Shown here: piece by piece, positions 1 through 8,029 of the stretch
How the letters are laid out: each line of letters begins with the position of its first letter
How positions within the stretch are numbered: position 1 is the first letter of the stretch
Made by a program: the position numbers and the translations under genes
NCBI GenBank assembly: GCA_016779005.1
Contig: JADHOL010000005.1
Coordinates: 62,001 to 126,000, forward strand
Length of the DNA: 64,000 nt
From: Alphaproteobacteria bacterium
GTDB lineage: Bacteria; Pseudomonadota; Alphaproteobacteria; Puniceispirillales; Puniceispirillaceae
Direction of reading: 5' to 3'
Notes under the pieces: model-generated
The model's database searches: none
Seen by the model: the letters and a program-made list of their open reading frames with translations, nothing else
Told to the model about the DNA's origin: nothing

Positions 1-631
1 ACAAGCACGTGTAATTGCGGATGTAAAAGAGACAATCATACGCCATATCACGGAATTGTCAGATGAAAATGATTATGTATTTACCTCTGGCGGCATTGGC
101 CCAACGCATGACGATATTACAACAGAGTCTGTAGCAGCAGCATTTAATGTCACAGTCGAGCGCAATCAAGAAGCGATGCGACGGCTTGAGCAACATTATA
201 AGGGAACCGAAATAGTTCTGAATGAAGTTAGAAAAAAAATGGCAGATATTCCAGTTGGCGCAACTTTGATTGATAATCCTGTAAGTGCGGCGCCTGGCTT
301 CCAGCTAGAAAATGTCTATGTAATGGCTGGTGTGCCCTCTATCATGCAATCTATGTTTGAAAGCCTTTCTGCAAGCTTAAAAGGTGGTATAATTCCGACA
401 AGACTGACTGTCCAATGTGCCACAGGGGAGGGTAATGTTGCCCATATATTAGAACAAATAAGCAATCAATATGAGACAGTATCAGTTGGCAGCTATCCTT
501 GGTTTAAGCCAGGTCAGTTTGGCACAGCAGTCGTACTTACAGGGCTTGATGAGAGCCTTGTATCTAATGCCGCAAAAGAATTATGTCAGCTTGTAAAGCA
601 TGCTGGCTTTGAAGCAGAGGACGCTGTTTAA
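1..631 (+). CDS. CinA-type molybdopterin-binding domain protein, 5' truncated by window edge
   Basis: The reading frame is open from base 2, so the true start lies before the window; the first ATG/TTG codons inside are not the start. The protein carries the MoaB/Mog-like fold signature SGGIGPTHDDIT, the phosphate-binding loop of the CinA N-terminal (MoCF-biosynthesis) domain. It stops after about 209 visible residues without the C-terminal nicotinamide-nucleotide deamidase domain of full CinA, so it matches the single-domain form common in Alphaproteobacteria. In related proteins this domain hydrolyses ADP-ribose or binds a pterin; the single-domain form has no firm role. It converges on the rhomboid gene. 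Confidence 0.85.
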   Translation, partial: QARVIADVKETIIRHITELSDENDYVFTSGGIGPTHDDITTESVAAAFNVTVERNQEAMRRLEQHYKGTEIVLNEVRKKMADIPVGATLIDNPVSAAPGFQLENVYVMAGVPSIMQSMFESLSASLKGGIIPTRLTVQCATGEGNVAHILEQISNQYETVSVGSYPWFKPGQFGTAVVLTGLDESLVSNAAKELCQLVKHAGFEAEDAV

Positions 632-676
632 ACCAAGGTTTGTTGAGGTTTGCTAGTACACTAAATTATTTGAAAG

Positions 677-1561
677 TTAGATATCCCACGGTCCTTTTCG
701 GCGTTTTCTGAAACTAGGAAGGGATCCGTTTTTCTCGCCCTTAACCAGTGTTCGGTGGGCATATTTATGCCTGGCCTGTTCTTTAACTTCTCTAAAGGTA
801 ATGGGCGTTGTTATATCAGATTGATGCATTGAAGGGTCATATTTTCCAAACAAGGGTAACTCGCGTCGCTTGAAGAAGGGGATTAGACATGCACCAGCAA
901 TAAATCCCCCAATATGAGCAAAATAAGCAACACCCCCTTCGTCTGAAAATGCAACAGGAGCAGCCGCAAATTGGGTTCCAATCCATACCCCCAAAACCAC
1001 CCATGCTGGCAGACTTATAAAACGAATAAATATCAGAATAATCATTAAAACCTGAATAGGTGCTTTTGGATGCAGAACAATATACGCGCCCAAAATGCCA
1101 GCAATACCGCCAGACGCACCAATCATTGGGGTGATGGAGTAGGGGGCAATAATGCTTTGTGCAAAGGCTGCTGCAGCACCGCAAATAATATAAAATAATA
1201 TAAATTTAAAATGCCCCATAGATGCTTCAATATTATCGCCAAAGATCCATAAATACAGCATGTTAGAAGCTATATGAAGCCATCCTCCATGTAGAAACAT
1301 AGAGGTGATAATGGAAAAATAGGGGTGAATAGATTGTAATTCAGCAGGGAGCGATTGATGCCCAAATAACACAGACGGGATAACCCCATATTTGAGGGTG
1401 ACTAGGCGTAATGTGTAGCTATCTAGTGATAATTGCCAGAGAAAAACAATCACACATGCACCCAAAATTCCCCAAGAGACATAAGGGGTGCGGGTGGATA
1501 CAAGTCGGTCAAAAAGAGGTAAAAAAAACATATTATTTTTAGTTCCGAATTTAATAGACAC
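677..1561 (-). CDS. Rhomboid family intramembrane serine protease
   Basis: A 294-residue polytopic membrane protein. Helices begin near residue 28. The rhomboid core is complete: HGGWLH...N at residues 91-100 (oxyanion-side His96 and Asn100), the GASGG motif with the nucleophile Ser150, and His216 in the AHIGG motif of the last core helix. Rhomboids cut transmembrane segments of substrate proteins within the inner membrane. The substrate here cannot be told. The basic C-terminal tail of about 65 residues is cytoplasmic by the positive-inside rule. The gene stands alone, converging with the CinA-type gene and divergent from the small membrane protein at 1742. Confidence 0.93.
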   Translation of the reverse strand: MSIKFGTKNNMFFLPLFDRLVSTRTPYVSWGILGACVIVFLWQLSLDSYTLRLVTLKYGVIPSVLFGHQSLPAELQSIHPYFSIITSMFLHGGWLHIASNMLYLWIFGDNIEASMGHFKFILFYIICGAAAAFAQSIIAPYSITPMIGASGGIAGILGAYIVLHPKAPIQVLMIILIFIRFISLPAWVVLGVWIGTQFAAAPVAFSDEGGVAYFAHIGGFIAGACLIPFFKRRELPLFGKYDPSMHQSDITTPITFREVKEQARHKYAHRTLVKGEKNGSLPSFRKRRKGPWDI

Positions 1562-1741
1562 TATTTAAATGCCATGAGGGGGCGGACTCTCATGAGAAGG
1601 TTGAATGTTATAAGAAGGCATAAGAAGAAAATTTAAACAAGATACCCTAATTAACAAGAGCCTTGTTAATGATTTTTTAACTTAATTGGACTTAATTGAG
1701 TGTTATCAAAAACTAATTGCAGAACGAAAGAAGAATAAACT

Positions 1742-2107
1742 GTGGTTATGTATCAATCTCATCATCCAATGATAAATGTCGTGTTCTCAACCCTATCGAA
1801 TTTAGTCAGGCTTGTAACCACGGCATCGATGTTGCTTGTTATCATTATTTTTGCAGGGGTGCCTTTTCGGGTTTTCCTGATGCAGCAAGAATTGATAGTT
1901 GGTATTTGGCTTGCCACTCTAACCATTGGTTTTTTTCTATTTGTTTATTTTCTATTTCATAAATCAAAGGGTTTATTCTATTCCTTTATTTTTATTATTC
2001 TAGTGCTTGGAAGTGCGTTTTTTATTCCCCAAATCTCTAATAGCTATTCTTTTATTTCCTGTTTTGAGATTGGTGGTCAATGGCATGATAATATCTGTCT
2101 TGTTTGA
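1742..2107 (+). CDS. Small three-helix membrane protein with a C-terminal two-cysteine motif, unknown function
   Basis: I do not recognise this 121-residue protein. It has three hydrophobic segments (about residues 20-45, 48-70 and 74-96) and ends in a short polar tail with two cysteines in the pattern C-x-E-x-G-G-x-W-x4-C. The first start is GTG at 1742; an ATG two codons later (1748) is equally possible, with a weak purine-rich stretch (GAAAGAAG) upstream. An overlapping +3 frame ORF (1717-1962) is less protein-like. It lies between the divergent rhomboid gene and the convergent tRNA-Leu. Coding status is supported by helix periodicity and the terminal motif, not by homology. Confidence 0.6.
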   Translation: MVMYQSHHPMINVVFSTLSNLVRLVTTASMLLVIIIFAGVPFRVFLMQQELIVGIWLATLTIGFFLFVYFLFHKSKGLFYSFIFIILVLGSAFFIPQISNSYSFISCFEIGGQWHDNICLV

Positions 2108-2185
2108 TAAAACGATACACAAGCAGATATTCACCAGAGTTAAGGATGCTGGTTTTAGTTAGAAATAATATTCATAAATAAAAGG

Positions 2186-2272
2186 TGGTGGGGACACCCG
2201 GACTTGAACCGGGAAGACTTATCGTCGGCAGATTTTAAGTCTGCTGTGTTTACCAAATTTCACCATGCCCCC
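2186..2272 (-). tRNA. tRNA-Leu (anticodon UAA)
   Basis: Read on the minus strand, the acceptor arms GGGGGCA and TGTCCCC pair (one G-U) with discriminator A and an encoded CCA at 2188-2186. The anticodon arm is GCAGA-CTTAAAA-TCTGC, giving UAA. A class II variable arm (GAC-GATAA-GTC) marks it as leucine, and the T arm is CCCGG-TTCAAGT-CCGGG. The gene is complete and stands alone. Confidence 0.96.
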
Positions 2273-2357
2273 AAAAATGACATGTTGTATCCACTCTTCT
2301 ACAATGCAAATAGTTGTTTTTACAAGTCCATTTCTGAATTACAGCAAAAATTTTATG

Positions 2358-2963
2358 CTATTCTTTAGCACCTCCCAACAATATAAAGCGGCGAGTGAAT
2401 GCGTCTTTTGCTTTTTTGGGAGATTCAGGAATTATTAAAATTTCTTTGGGTGTGCCTCTTGGTTTGGGAAAAAGCTTGCCTGCCTCTGAGCTTGTAAATC
2501 CTGCGATTTGAGTAGCTTCAATCCATGCTGCCATTTTATCAGCTCGTTTAATTGATTTGCTGATTGCTTCTGGTAAAATGGCTGGAAGACCAAATCGAAT
2601 ATGGATAGCCTGCTGTAATTTTTCCTCGATAGCTTTGTATTGTGTCCCTAACGCTGATTTCAGCGGCGTAATCATATCTCCGATAACATATTCAGGGGCA
2701 TCATGAAGCAGACTTGCAAGACGCCACTTATTGATAAGCCGTGATGAATTCAAATGCATGATCTGCTCGACCAATATGCTGTGCTGTGCAACTGATAAAG
2801 CAAAATTACCTGATGTTTGCCCATTCCACCTAGCTACCCTAGACAAGCCATGGGCAATATCATCGATTTCTATATCAAGTGGGCTTGGCTCTAGGATATT
2901 TAATCTGCGACCAGAAAGCATTCTTTGCCATGCGCGCGGTGGAGGATTTGTTTGTAATGCCAT
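2358..2963 (-). CDS. HD-domain hydrolase, YfbR-like
   Basis: A 201-residue protein of the HD phosphohydrolase superfamily. Metal ligands are visible as His61, the His87-Asp88 doublet (LLHDAPE) and Asp96 in the segment YVIGDMITPLK, which is typical of YfbR-type 5'-nucleotidases acting on deoxyribonucleoside monophosphates. The N-terminal PPRAWQRMLSGRR is common to the alphaproteobacterial members, which are usually annotated only as HD family hydrolase, so substrate is inferred. It is a single gene downstream of no obvious operon partner; the tRNA-Leu follows it on the same strand. Confidence 0.85.
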   Translation of the reverse strand: MALQTNPPPRAWQRMLSGRRLNILEPSPLDIEIDDIAHGLSRVARWNGQTSGNFALSVAQHSILVEQIMHLNSSRLINKWRLASLLHDAPEYVIGDMITPLKSALGTQYKAIEEKLQQAIHIRFGLPAILPEAISKSIKRADKMAAWIEATQIAGFTSSEAGKLFPKPRGTPKEILIIPESPKKAKDAFTRRFILLGGAKE

Positions 2964-3198
2964 ATGAATGAAGTCAGCTGTTTAATTCGAAGAAATGTTG
3001 TCAATCAAACCTGCCAAAATGTAAATAGTATTTGGAATTATTATAAGAAGAAAAATTATATAGGGTGTTTTTGAAAACAAATATACAGACAATCTATCCC
3101 TCTAGCCATTCTTCGGGTTGGCTACAGCAACTAATTCCGTTATTGACACATATAAATTTGCATAACGCTATTCTGCGTTTTTGTATAAAGGGTAATAT

Positions 3199-3900
3199 AT
3201 GGATTTTTTTGAAACTAGAGAGCGTTACAGAAAAAAAGAATATCGGATTTATATAAGTCTGGTAATTCGCGTAGCTGTACTCTTATTGGTTTTATGGATT
3301 GGATGGCAATGGGGGAATTTTGATCAGAAAAATCTATATGACACTACCAAGAATGAGTTGGATAAAACGCAGATACAACTCAGCCAGCTAAATCAAAATA
3401 TAGTAACGCTTATTCAGGAAAACAAAAAACTAGCAGCTGAAAATACGATTTCTGATTTAGAGTTAGAAGATTTTGATAAAACCTTATCCAATTCTATTAA
3501 ATTTTTGTTGGAATCAGATGTATCTCTAGAACAAATACGCCAATCCTTACTTGCCATATCATCTCCGATAAATTGCCGCAAACTAGCAGATGAAAACTTG
3601 GCGGTTGCAACCGAGTTATATACTGGCTCAGAGTCTAGCCTATCTCTTTTCCAAGGCGGATTGCGTGTTCATATTGATGGTGCTCCCTATTCCCAAGGTA
3701 ATAAGAATAATCCGTGGTTTGACCCTGATAAAGATATTGAGGTTAGATTAGCTTATTTAGGCGGCCAGAAAATCGAAACGGGTAAATTGCCTTTAAAACT
3801 CGTTATCCCAGCAGAATACTGGTTGCTCAAAGCAGAAATAACAGAATCAAACTTGCGCGGATATGTAAGAATAATGTTTGAGCAATGTAGCTTACGCTAG
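3199..3900 (+). CDS. Membrane-anchored coiled-coil protein, unknown function
   Basis: I cannot assign a family with confidence. The 233-residue product has a short basic cytoplasmic N-terminus, one transmembrane helix (about residues 21-39), a heptad-rich coiled coil (about 45-105, many Q/N/E/L) and then a C-terminal beta-rich domain of about 110 residues with one pair of cysteines (near 116 and the C-terminus). This bitopic, periplasm-facing layout resembles gammaproteobacterial proteins of the DUF6776 type, but I see no diagnostic motif. The start ATG at 3199 follows GGGTAATAT. A short run of T bases follows the stop. Confidence 0.7.
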   Translation: MDFFETRERYRKKEYRIYISLVIRVAVLLLVLWIGWQWGNFDQKNLYDTTKNELDKTQIQLSQLNQNIVTLIQENKKLAAENTISDLELEDFDKTLSNSIKFLLESDVSLEQIRQSLLAISSPINCRKLADENLAVATELYTGSESSLSLFQGGLRVHIDGAPYSQGNKNNPWFDPDKDIEVRLAYLGGQKIETGKLPLKLVIPAEYWLLKAEITESNLRGYVRIMFEQCSLR

Positions 3901-3910
3901 CCTTTTTTTT
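3887..3910 (+). terminator. Weak stem plus T-run after the coiled-coil gene
   Basis: A 4 bp stem (TAGC 3888-3891 with GCTA 3896-3899) overlapping the stop codon is followed by eight T bases. The stem is short, so efficiency is doubtful. Confidence 0.3.
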
Positions 3911-4099
3911 AATAATATTAATGGGGGGGTGAAGAAGTTTATTTTGCGTAATATAACAATAATTAAGCATCTATTATCTAAGCAGTCGCGTATAACAAAA
4001 GCGAATGATAAATAAGAACCCTGACCTTGATAATGACCCTATAACGAATAGGGGCATATTGGTAATGCAGCTTATAACGAACTTTATAGGAACTTAAAT

Positions 4100-4837
4100 T
4101 TGAGCCATTATTTCATAACAGGCGCCAGCTCTGGAATTGGACAGGCGCTTGCACTCGCGCTGTCATCAGATGGGCATCATGTAACCGCTGTTGCAAGACG
4201 GTTGGAGCGTTTGCAAAAATTACAAACCGATAGCCCTAATATCAATAGTTTTGCAGGGGATGTTAGTAATCTGTCAGATATGCAAAATATTATCGAAGAA
4301 TGCAGTAGGCACTCTGGCCCAATTGATTGTGCTATTTTAAATGCTGGCAAATATGTGCCTCTTGGCGGCGCAGATATCAATTCAAGCGAATTTTATGATC
4401 ATATGATGGTGAATTATATGGGGGTTGTGCATGTGCTTGATTGTTTAATACCCGCATTCAAAAGCACAGGCTCTGGACATATTGCCATTATGGGCTCAAC
4501 GGCTGGCTATAGAGGGCTGCCCCGTTCTGCAGCTTATGGGCCAACAAAAGCAGCTCTTGCCAATTTGGCAGAGGCTTTGTATTTGGATTTAGAGCCTTAC
4601 GGTATTAAAGTTCAAATGATAAGTCCTGGATTTGTGGAAACTGAAGCAACAGCCGTGAATGATTTTAAGATGCCTCAAATTATTTCAGCACACACAGCAG
4701 CAACTAAGATTATCAAGGGACTAAATAGAAACCAGTTCGAAATTTGTTTTCCGGCTGGTTTTGTATGGGTCATGAAGCTTCTTAGCGTATTACCTCATGC
4801 TCTCTACACTCCTATCATCAAATGGATCACTAAATAA
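4100..4837 (+). CDS. Short-chain dehydrogenase/reductase of the lipid-modification cluster
   Basis: A classical SDR of 245 residues: Rossmann glycine motif GASSGIG near the N-terminus, NAG motif, and the catalytic YGPTK (Tyr-x3-Lys). The C-terminus has a hydrophobic stretch (FVWVMKLLSVLPHALYTPII), suggesting membrane association. The start is TTG at 4100, with TAGGAA upstream. Its stop shares one base with the next start (TAATG), so it is translationally coupled to the NTF2-like gene. The same SDR/NTF2 pair accompanies the COG2907-DUF1365-methyltransferase genes in vibrios and other bacteria, which points to a redox step on a lipid; the substrate is unknown. Confidence 0.88.
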   Translation: MSHYFITGASSGIGQALALALSSDGHHVTAVARRLERLQKLQTDSPNINSFAGDVSNLSDMQNIIEECSRHSGPIDCAILNAGKYVPLGGADINSSEFYDHMMVNYMGVVHVLDCLIPAFKSTGSGHIAIMGSTAGYRGLPRSAAYGPTKAALANLAEALYLDLEPYGIKVQMISPGFVETEATAVNDFKMPQIISAHTAATKIIKGLNRNQFEICFPAGFVWVMKLLSVLPHALYTPIIKWITK

Positions 4838-5277
4838 TGGCCTCTCAGTCTCAACACCCTATTCATAATTATGCGTTATTATTCTCGCAATTAACGCCTG
4901 ATAATTTACCAGAAATCGGCGAATTAGTCTCAGATGACATGGTGTTTTCCGATCCCTTTAATCTGACCTATGGCAAAGATAAATTTATTCGCATTTTTCA
5001 ACATATGTTCGATGTGATGGAAAACCCTAAATTTGAAATTTTAGATGTCAGTATTTCTAGCCGGGCTGGATATATCAAATGGCGTTTAACGGGACAGGTG
5101 AAAAAATGGAAGCAGATTCCAATAGATATCACTGGCATGTCAGAGGTTGTAAATGACGAATCTGGTCAAATTACAGCTCATTATGACCATTGGGATAGTG
5201 CAAGCCAATTATTGGTATTTATTCCAGCTCTAGGCTTGCCAACAGCTTGGTTGTTGAATTTATTTAGATTAAAGTAG
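4837..5277 (+). CDS. NTF2-like (SnoaL-type) family protein
   Basis: A 146-residue protein of the NTF2-like cone fold, indicated by its size, the alternating helix/strand pattern, the motif FSDPFNLTYGKD near residue 33-44 and the later HYDHWD segment. Such proteins bind small hydrophobic ligands or act as isomerases or lyases. A hydrophobic C-terminus (LLVFIPALGLPTAWLLNLF) could touch the membrane. It overlaps the upstream SDR by one base and very likely works in the same pathway. The gene pair converges with the DUF3833 gene, the last of the minus-strand lipid operon. Confidence 0.8.
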   Translation: MASQSQHPIHNYALLFSQLTPDNLPEIGELVSDDMVFSDPFNLTYGKDKFIRIFQHMFDVMENPKFEILDVSISSRAGYIKWRLTGQVKKWKQIPIDITGMSEVVNDESGQITAHYDHWDSASQLLVFIPALGLPTAWLLNLFRLK

Positions 5278-5298
5278 GTAATGCATAATCAGGTGCAT

Positions 5299-5826
5299 TT
5301 AACCACTATTTGCAGCCCGCATCACTGGCTGAGATACCATAGCCTCGTCTGTTTTCATGAAGGTTATAAAAACCTCGCCAAGCAATAGACCATATTTCTT
5401 TACCTTAGCGTTATTTAACATAATCAGCGGCGTTTGCTGGATCATCACATCTTCAAACTTAACCTTAATTTTTCGGTTGAACATTTTTAGATTAAAATGA
5501 TACTGCCAGCTTAAATGAGCATCTGTTAATTTGCCAACAGCCTGACCACAAACATCATCGCACATACCAACATAAGTGTTCTGCCCTGATTTTTGGATTT
5601 CCCAACGTCTTAGTTCCTGCTCGCCATCATCAAATACAAAATATTCATCTAATGCAAAGCCAGTAGCTGTTTTCTGGCCTGTAATGGAAACGTTAAAGCG
5701 TCTTCTTATAATACCGAATCTGTCAATAAATACGCCAGTTGCTTCGATATCACCGACGAAATAGTTTTCTGGAACAAATCTATCAGATAACGTCATATCG
5801 GTATTTTGGCTCACTAACTCATTCAT
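5299..5826 (-). CDS. DUF3833 family protein
   Basis: The body of this 175-residue protein matches DUF3833: the segment ENYFVGDIEATGVFIDRFGIIRRRF and the following DEYFVFDDGEQ strands are characteristic in form. An upstream in-frame TTG at 5874 would add 16 residues; I prefer ATG 5826 because the family homology starts just after it. Many relatives are lipoproteins; no lipobox is seen here. It follows the CFA-like methyltransferase gene after about 175 bases, so it may have its own promoter or be the last gene of that operon. It is known only by association with lipid-modification genes. Confidence 0.8.
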   Translation of the reverse strand: MNELVSQNTDMTLSDRFVPENYFVGDIEATGVFIDRFGIIRRRFNVSITGQKTATGFALDEYFVFDDGEQELRRWEIQKSGQNTYVGMCDDVCGQAVGKLTDAHLSWQYHFNLKMFNRKIKVKFEDVMIQQTPLIMLNNAKVKKYGLLLGEVFITFMKTDEAMVSQPVMRAANSG

Positions 5827-6002
5827 TATAAGACACACCCAAATTTTATTTATGTAATATATACGGTGAGCCAATTCATTTGGTTCAATAGATAGGCTAA
5901 ATTATTACAGCTCTGTTTGGGTAGTGATGATGAATGACCGTTTTTGGACGATTTTTTCGTTATTTAGGTTTTTTTGACGTAACCATTTATGATTGGCGTG
6001 AC

Positions 6003-7199
6003 TTATATTTTATGAGTAATAAGCATCTGTTTAACATCGATAGTGCCGCCTCTAAACCCACCTTCACAATAGGCTAGATATAACTCCCACATTTTGAAAA
6101 AACGTGTATCAAATGTAGTATCATTTGCTAAATTCGGCCATGCTTCGATAAAGCGATCTCGCCATTTTTCTAGCGTTTTGGCATAATCTAAACCAAACCC
6201 GTAGCTATCATTAATCTGTAATCCTGCTTTGCTTATTGGGTTTTGGAGCGCTGAAATAGAAGGCAGCATGCCGCCGGGGAAAATATAGCGCTGGATAAAG
6301 TCAGGGGTGTTTCGGTATTTTGGAAATTCATGTTCGCTGATTGTGATAATTTGCAAGGCTGCTTTGCCGCCTTCTTTTAAGGACTGACCAATTTTATCGA
6401 AATAAACAGGCCAATATTGCTCGCCCACAGCTTCAAACATCTCAATTGAGATGATTTTATCGAATTTCTGGTTTAAATCTCTGTAATCCAATAGTTTTAA
6501 TTCTGTCTTATCTGACAGGCCTTGTTTTTGCATGCGCTTGCGTGCGAATTCGTATTGTTCATTGGAAATTGTAATGCCAGTTACGTGGGCATTAAGGTTC
6601 TTGGCTGCAAATTCCATAAATCCGCCCCAGCCGCACCCTATTTCAAGTACGCTATCGCCAGCTTTTAGATCGGCAAGCTCTGCTATTTTGCGATATTTAT
6701 TTTGCTGGGCCTCGGTAAGTCCTTGTTCCTCTGATGCAAAAATAGCGGATGAATAGGTCATAGAAGGGTCGAGCCATTTTTTATAAAAATTATTACCAAG
6801 ATCATAATGATAGGCAATATTCTTACGAGAGCCAGATTTACTATTTCTATTAGCAAAGTGAATTATTTTTGATAATGCTTGTTTTAAGAGACTGTGATTT
6901 AGGTCTTTGCTTAGAAGCTCTGAGTGAAGCGAGCCTAACTCAATCAAGCTAGCAAGGTTATTACTCTCAATTTCGCCAGCCATATACGCCTCACAAAACC
7001 CCATTCTACCATTTTGAAGCATTTGTTTAACGCCAAGAGGAGAGGATAGGGTTATATCAGCTACAGGGCCGTTTTGCTTGCCTTTATAAGTGGCCCTATC
7101 TCCGTTAGGGAAGGTAACTTGAAGCTCGCCAAGTTGAAGCTGTTCAAAAATTTTTCTAAGGGTTTTTACCCTAAGGCTTGTCAAAAGCTTGCTCGTCAT
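6003..7199 (-). CDS. Cyclopropane-fatty-acyl-phospholipid synthase-like methyltransferase
   Basis: A 398-residue class I SAM methyltransferase of the CFA synthase family. Visible hallmarks are YHYDLGNNFYKKWLDPSMTYSSAIF (about 130-155), the SAM-binding VLEIGCGWGGF near residue 187-197 and RYIFPGGMLPS near 303-313. Family members transfer a methyl or methylene group from SAM to the double bond of phospholipid acyl chains. In Rhodobacter, relatives make methylated trans-unsaturated chains that are precursors of furan fatty acids, so the product need not be a cyclopropane. It overlaps DUF1365 by four bases (ATGA). Confidence 0.93.
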   Translation of the reverse strand: MTSKLLTSLRVKTLRKIFEQLQLGELQVTFPNGDRATYKGKQNGPVADITLSSPLGVKQMLQNGRMGFCEAYMAGEIESNNLASLIELGSLHSELLSKDLNHSLLKQALSKIIHFANRNSKSGSRKNIAYHYDLGNNFYKKWLDPSMTYSSAIFASEEQGLTEAQQNKYRKIAELADLKAGDSVLEIGCGWGGFMEFAAKNLNAHVTGITISNEQYEFARKRMQKQGLSDKTELKLLDYRDLNQKFDKIISIEMFEAVGEQYWPVYFDKIGQSLKEGGKAALQIITISEHEFPKYRNTPDFIQRYIFPGGMLPSISALQNPISKAGLQINDSYGFGLDYAKTLEKWRDRFIEAWPNLANDTTFDTRFFKMWELYLAYCEGGFRGGTIDVKQMLITHKI

Positions 7200-8014
7200 T
7201 TAGTGCGCTTTCGGATTTGTGATTGGCTGATGGAAATATCTGGTGGGGTAGGCCTTGGATGATAAATGCATTTCTTTAAAAATAGTTTAACAGCTTCAAA
7301 ATGTATCGATATTAGGGGTCTAAGCGGGAATTGTCTATTAGCAATTATGTGTTTTATAATGTCAATTGATGTTAGAGGGTATAAATTGCCGCGCATGGTT
7401 GCGGTTAAGGCAGGCTTAGTATCTTTTAGATAGCGAACAATTACTGAAAAGCTATCGCCTCGTCTTTTGTAGGAGAGCATATATTCCCCCTCATTTGGAA
7501 AAAAGGGGGAGACATGCATCTTCTTCAACGCAATATGTGTTTCAGTTTTTTGGTGTTCGTCAATCACAGCTACATAGCTATGCGCATCCCCAAAAGTATT
7601 ATGGACTTCATATATAACAAAGCGGTCATTTCCATCAATATCTTGGCAGATAAATACTGAAATTGGATTAAAATTTAGATTGAATATTCTTGGAAAAGTA
7701 AGAAGAAAAATGTTTTTTATTGGTGTGTTTGGTAAATATTCATGTGCAATATTCCGGATGTTGTTTGCGAGTTTATCTGGTGCAGCCCCTTGTTTTTTGC
7801 GCTTTTGTTTCTGGAGATAATCAGTGCCGTAATCTGACTGATAAAACGAAATAAGATTAAATTTATCGATTGAAAACAACCTGCTTTGTGTGTTTGCCAA
7901 GACAAGATTGTCTAAATCGATCAAAATTGAAAGCCCAGAGCGAGATAAAAAATGAGACGGAGTTCCATGCCGGGTATGGGTGATAATAGAAGATGCCAAT
8001 CTTACAGCCTGCAT
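7196..8014 (-). CDS. DUF1365 family protein
   Basis: A 272-residue DUF1365 protein, seen in the segments TFPRIFNLNFNPISVF and the later MHVSPFFPNEGEYML. The family has no settled biochemical role and occurs almost always between a COG2907 flavoprotein and a CFA-type methyltransferase, as here. The start ATG at 8014 lies 15 bases after the flavoprotein stop, and the gene ends in an ATGA overlap with the methyltransferase, so the three are translated as one unit. No signal peptide or clear membrane helix is visible. Confidence 0.9.
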   Translation of the reverse strand: MQAVRLASSIITHTRHGTPSHFLSRSGLSILIDLDNLVLANTQSRLFSIDKFNLISFYQSDYGTDYLQKQKRKKQGAAPDKLANNIRNIAHEYLPNTPIKNIFLLTFPRIFNLNFNPISVFICQDIDGNDRFVIYEVHNTFGDAHSYVAVIDEHQKTETHIALKKMHVSPFFPNEGEYMLSYKRRGDSFSVIVRYLKDTKPALTATMRGNLYPLTSIDIIKHIIANRQFPLRPLISIHFEAVKLFLKKCIYHPRPTPPDISISQSQIRKRTK

Positions 8015-8029
8015 GGATGTTTATCCTGT

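Noticed and set aside
837-1184. Cysteine-rich frame inside the rhomboid gene
   Set aside because: It lies in a second frame of the same strand as the rhomboid gene, has no ribosome site and only reflects membrane-codon bias.
1717-1962. 81-residue frame overlapping the small membrane gene
   Set aside because: It lies in the wrong frame beside a more convincing hydrophobic protein (1742-2107).
2186-2272. Integration site at tRNA-Leu
   Set aside because: No duplicate tRNA end, integrase or mobile gene is next to it.
3065-3256. 63-residue frame before the coiled-coil gene
   Set aside because: It overlaps the start of the better gene at 3199, lacks a ribosome site and has no protein features.
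4037-4053. CCCTAT/ATAGGG hairpin before the SDR gene
   Set aside because: A 6-bp stem without T-run or conserved context; not enough for a regulatory call.
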